IMG/VR virus record: IMGVR_UViG_3300042296_000166
Location: 1 to 25,999 of that record
Source of the DNA: a virus
Reading direction: 5' to 3' (one strand)
Length of the DNA stretch: 25,999 bases
In this document: positions 25,970-25,999 of the stretch, piece after piece
How positions within the stretch are numbered: the first letter of the stretch is position 1
Layout of the letters: each line of letters starts with the position of its first letter
Translations under genes and position numbers: made by a program
Notes under the pieces: model-generated
Seen by the model: the letters and a program-made list of their open reading frames with translations, nothing else
The model's database searches: none
Told to the model about the DNA's origin: nothing

Positions 25970-25999
25970 GATCCTTCACCCTGTTATACTTACAGAGGA
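25896..25999 (+). CDS. Start of next gene, cut by the window edge
   Basis: An ATG at 25896 opens a frame to the end of the window (34 codons): MSKALYITDIVITVRRKREV then LKIHKILHPVILTE. The basic helix and its overlap with the previous gene fit the operon style, but too little is visible for a function. Confidence 0.5.
   Translation, partial: MSKALYITDIVITVRRKREVLKIHKILHPVILTE

Overview
This window is part of the genome of a tailed bacteriophage that infects Bacteroidetes, most likely a flavobacterium. The evidence is threefold. The promoters fit the Bacteroidetes pattern TTTG-N18-20-TAnnTTTG and there are almost no Shine-Dalgarno sequences, with A-rich leaders instead. The genes are typical of phages of this phylum: a BT4734/VirE-type primase fused to a helicase, a DUF3127-like single-strand DNA-binding protein, a PF05105-type holin and phage Ig-like and tail proteins. 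The compact layout has many ATGA stop/start overlaps. No integrase, rRNA or bacterial housekeeping operon is visible.

Left arm (1-10636, almost all minus strand): from the control region leftwards come a conserved small protein, a very basic protein, a secreted protein, an Ig-domain protein, groEL and groES, a run of virion/tail genes (5980-2537), small basic proteins, and then a lysis and membrane cluster (holin, a candidate one-piece spanin, and small membrane proteins with coiled coils) running off the left edge. One gene, a probable winged-helix DNA-binding protein at 6024-6551, points the other way. Several of these units have their own consensus promoter, and two have a terminator that abuts or overlaps the next promoter.

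Control region (about 10637-11967): 1.3 kb with no convincing gene. It holds a cluster of GTGTCGAGAAATGTCGAC-type repeats (possible origin or regulator sites), simple repeats, a near-perfect palindrome on a consensus rightward promoter, and a roughly 290-nt leader predicted to be highly structured, including a boxA-like sequence followed by a hairpin.

Right arm (11968-25999, plus strand): first a string of very small genes, five of them with an identical 11-base leader element (AACCAAATAAA) 9-11 bases before the start codon. Between two of these genes lies a type I hammerhead ribozyme (12628-12706) with every core nucleotide intact; its predicted cut site is 23 bases before the next start codon. 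At 15427-15624 a consensus promoter, a tRNA-like fold and a strong terminator form what looks like a separate small-RNA gene. Then follow a membrane-anchored glucosaminidase, a dozen small accessory genes and the replication/recombination block: exonuclease with its partner, SSB, primase-helicase, C5-type DNA methyltransferase, SF2 helicase and VRR-NUC nuclease.

The strongest unexpected observations are the hammerhead ribozyme in the early operon, the structured boxA-containing leader, and the tRNA-like small-RNA gene. Together they suggest early gene expression governed largely at the RNA level. All functional statements rest on motif recognition by eye; no database search or folding program was run.
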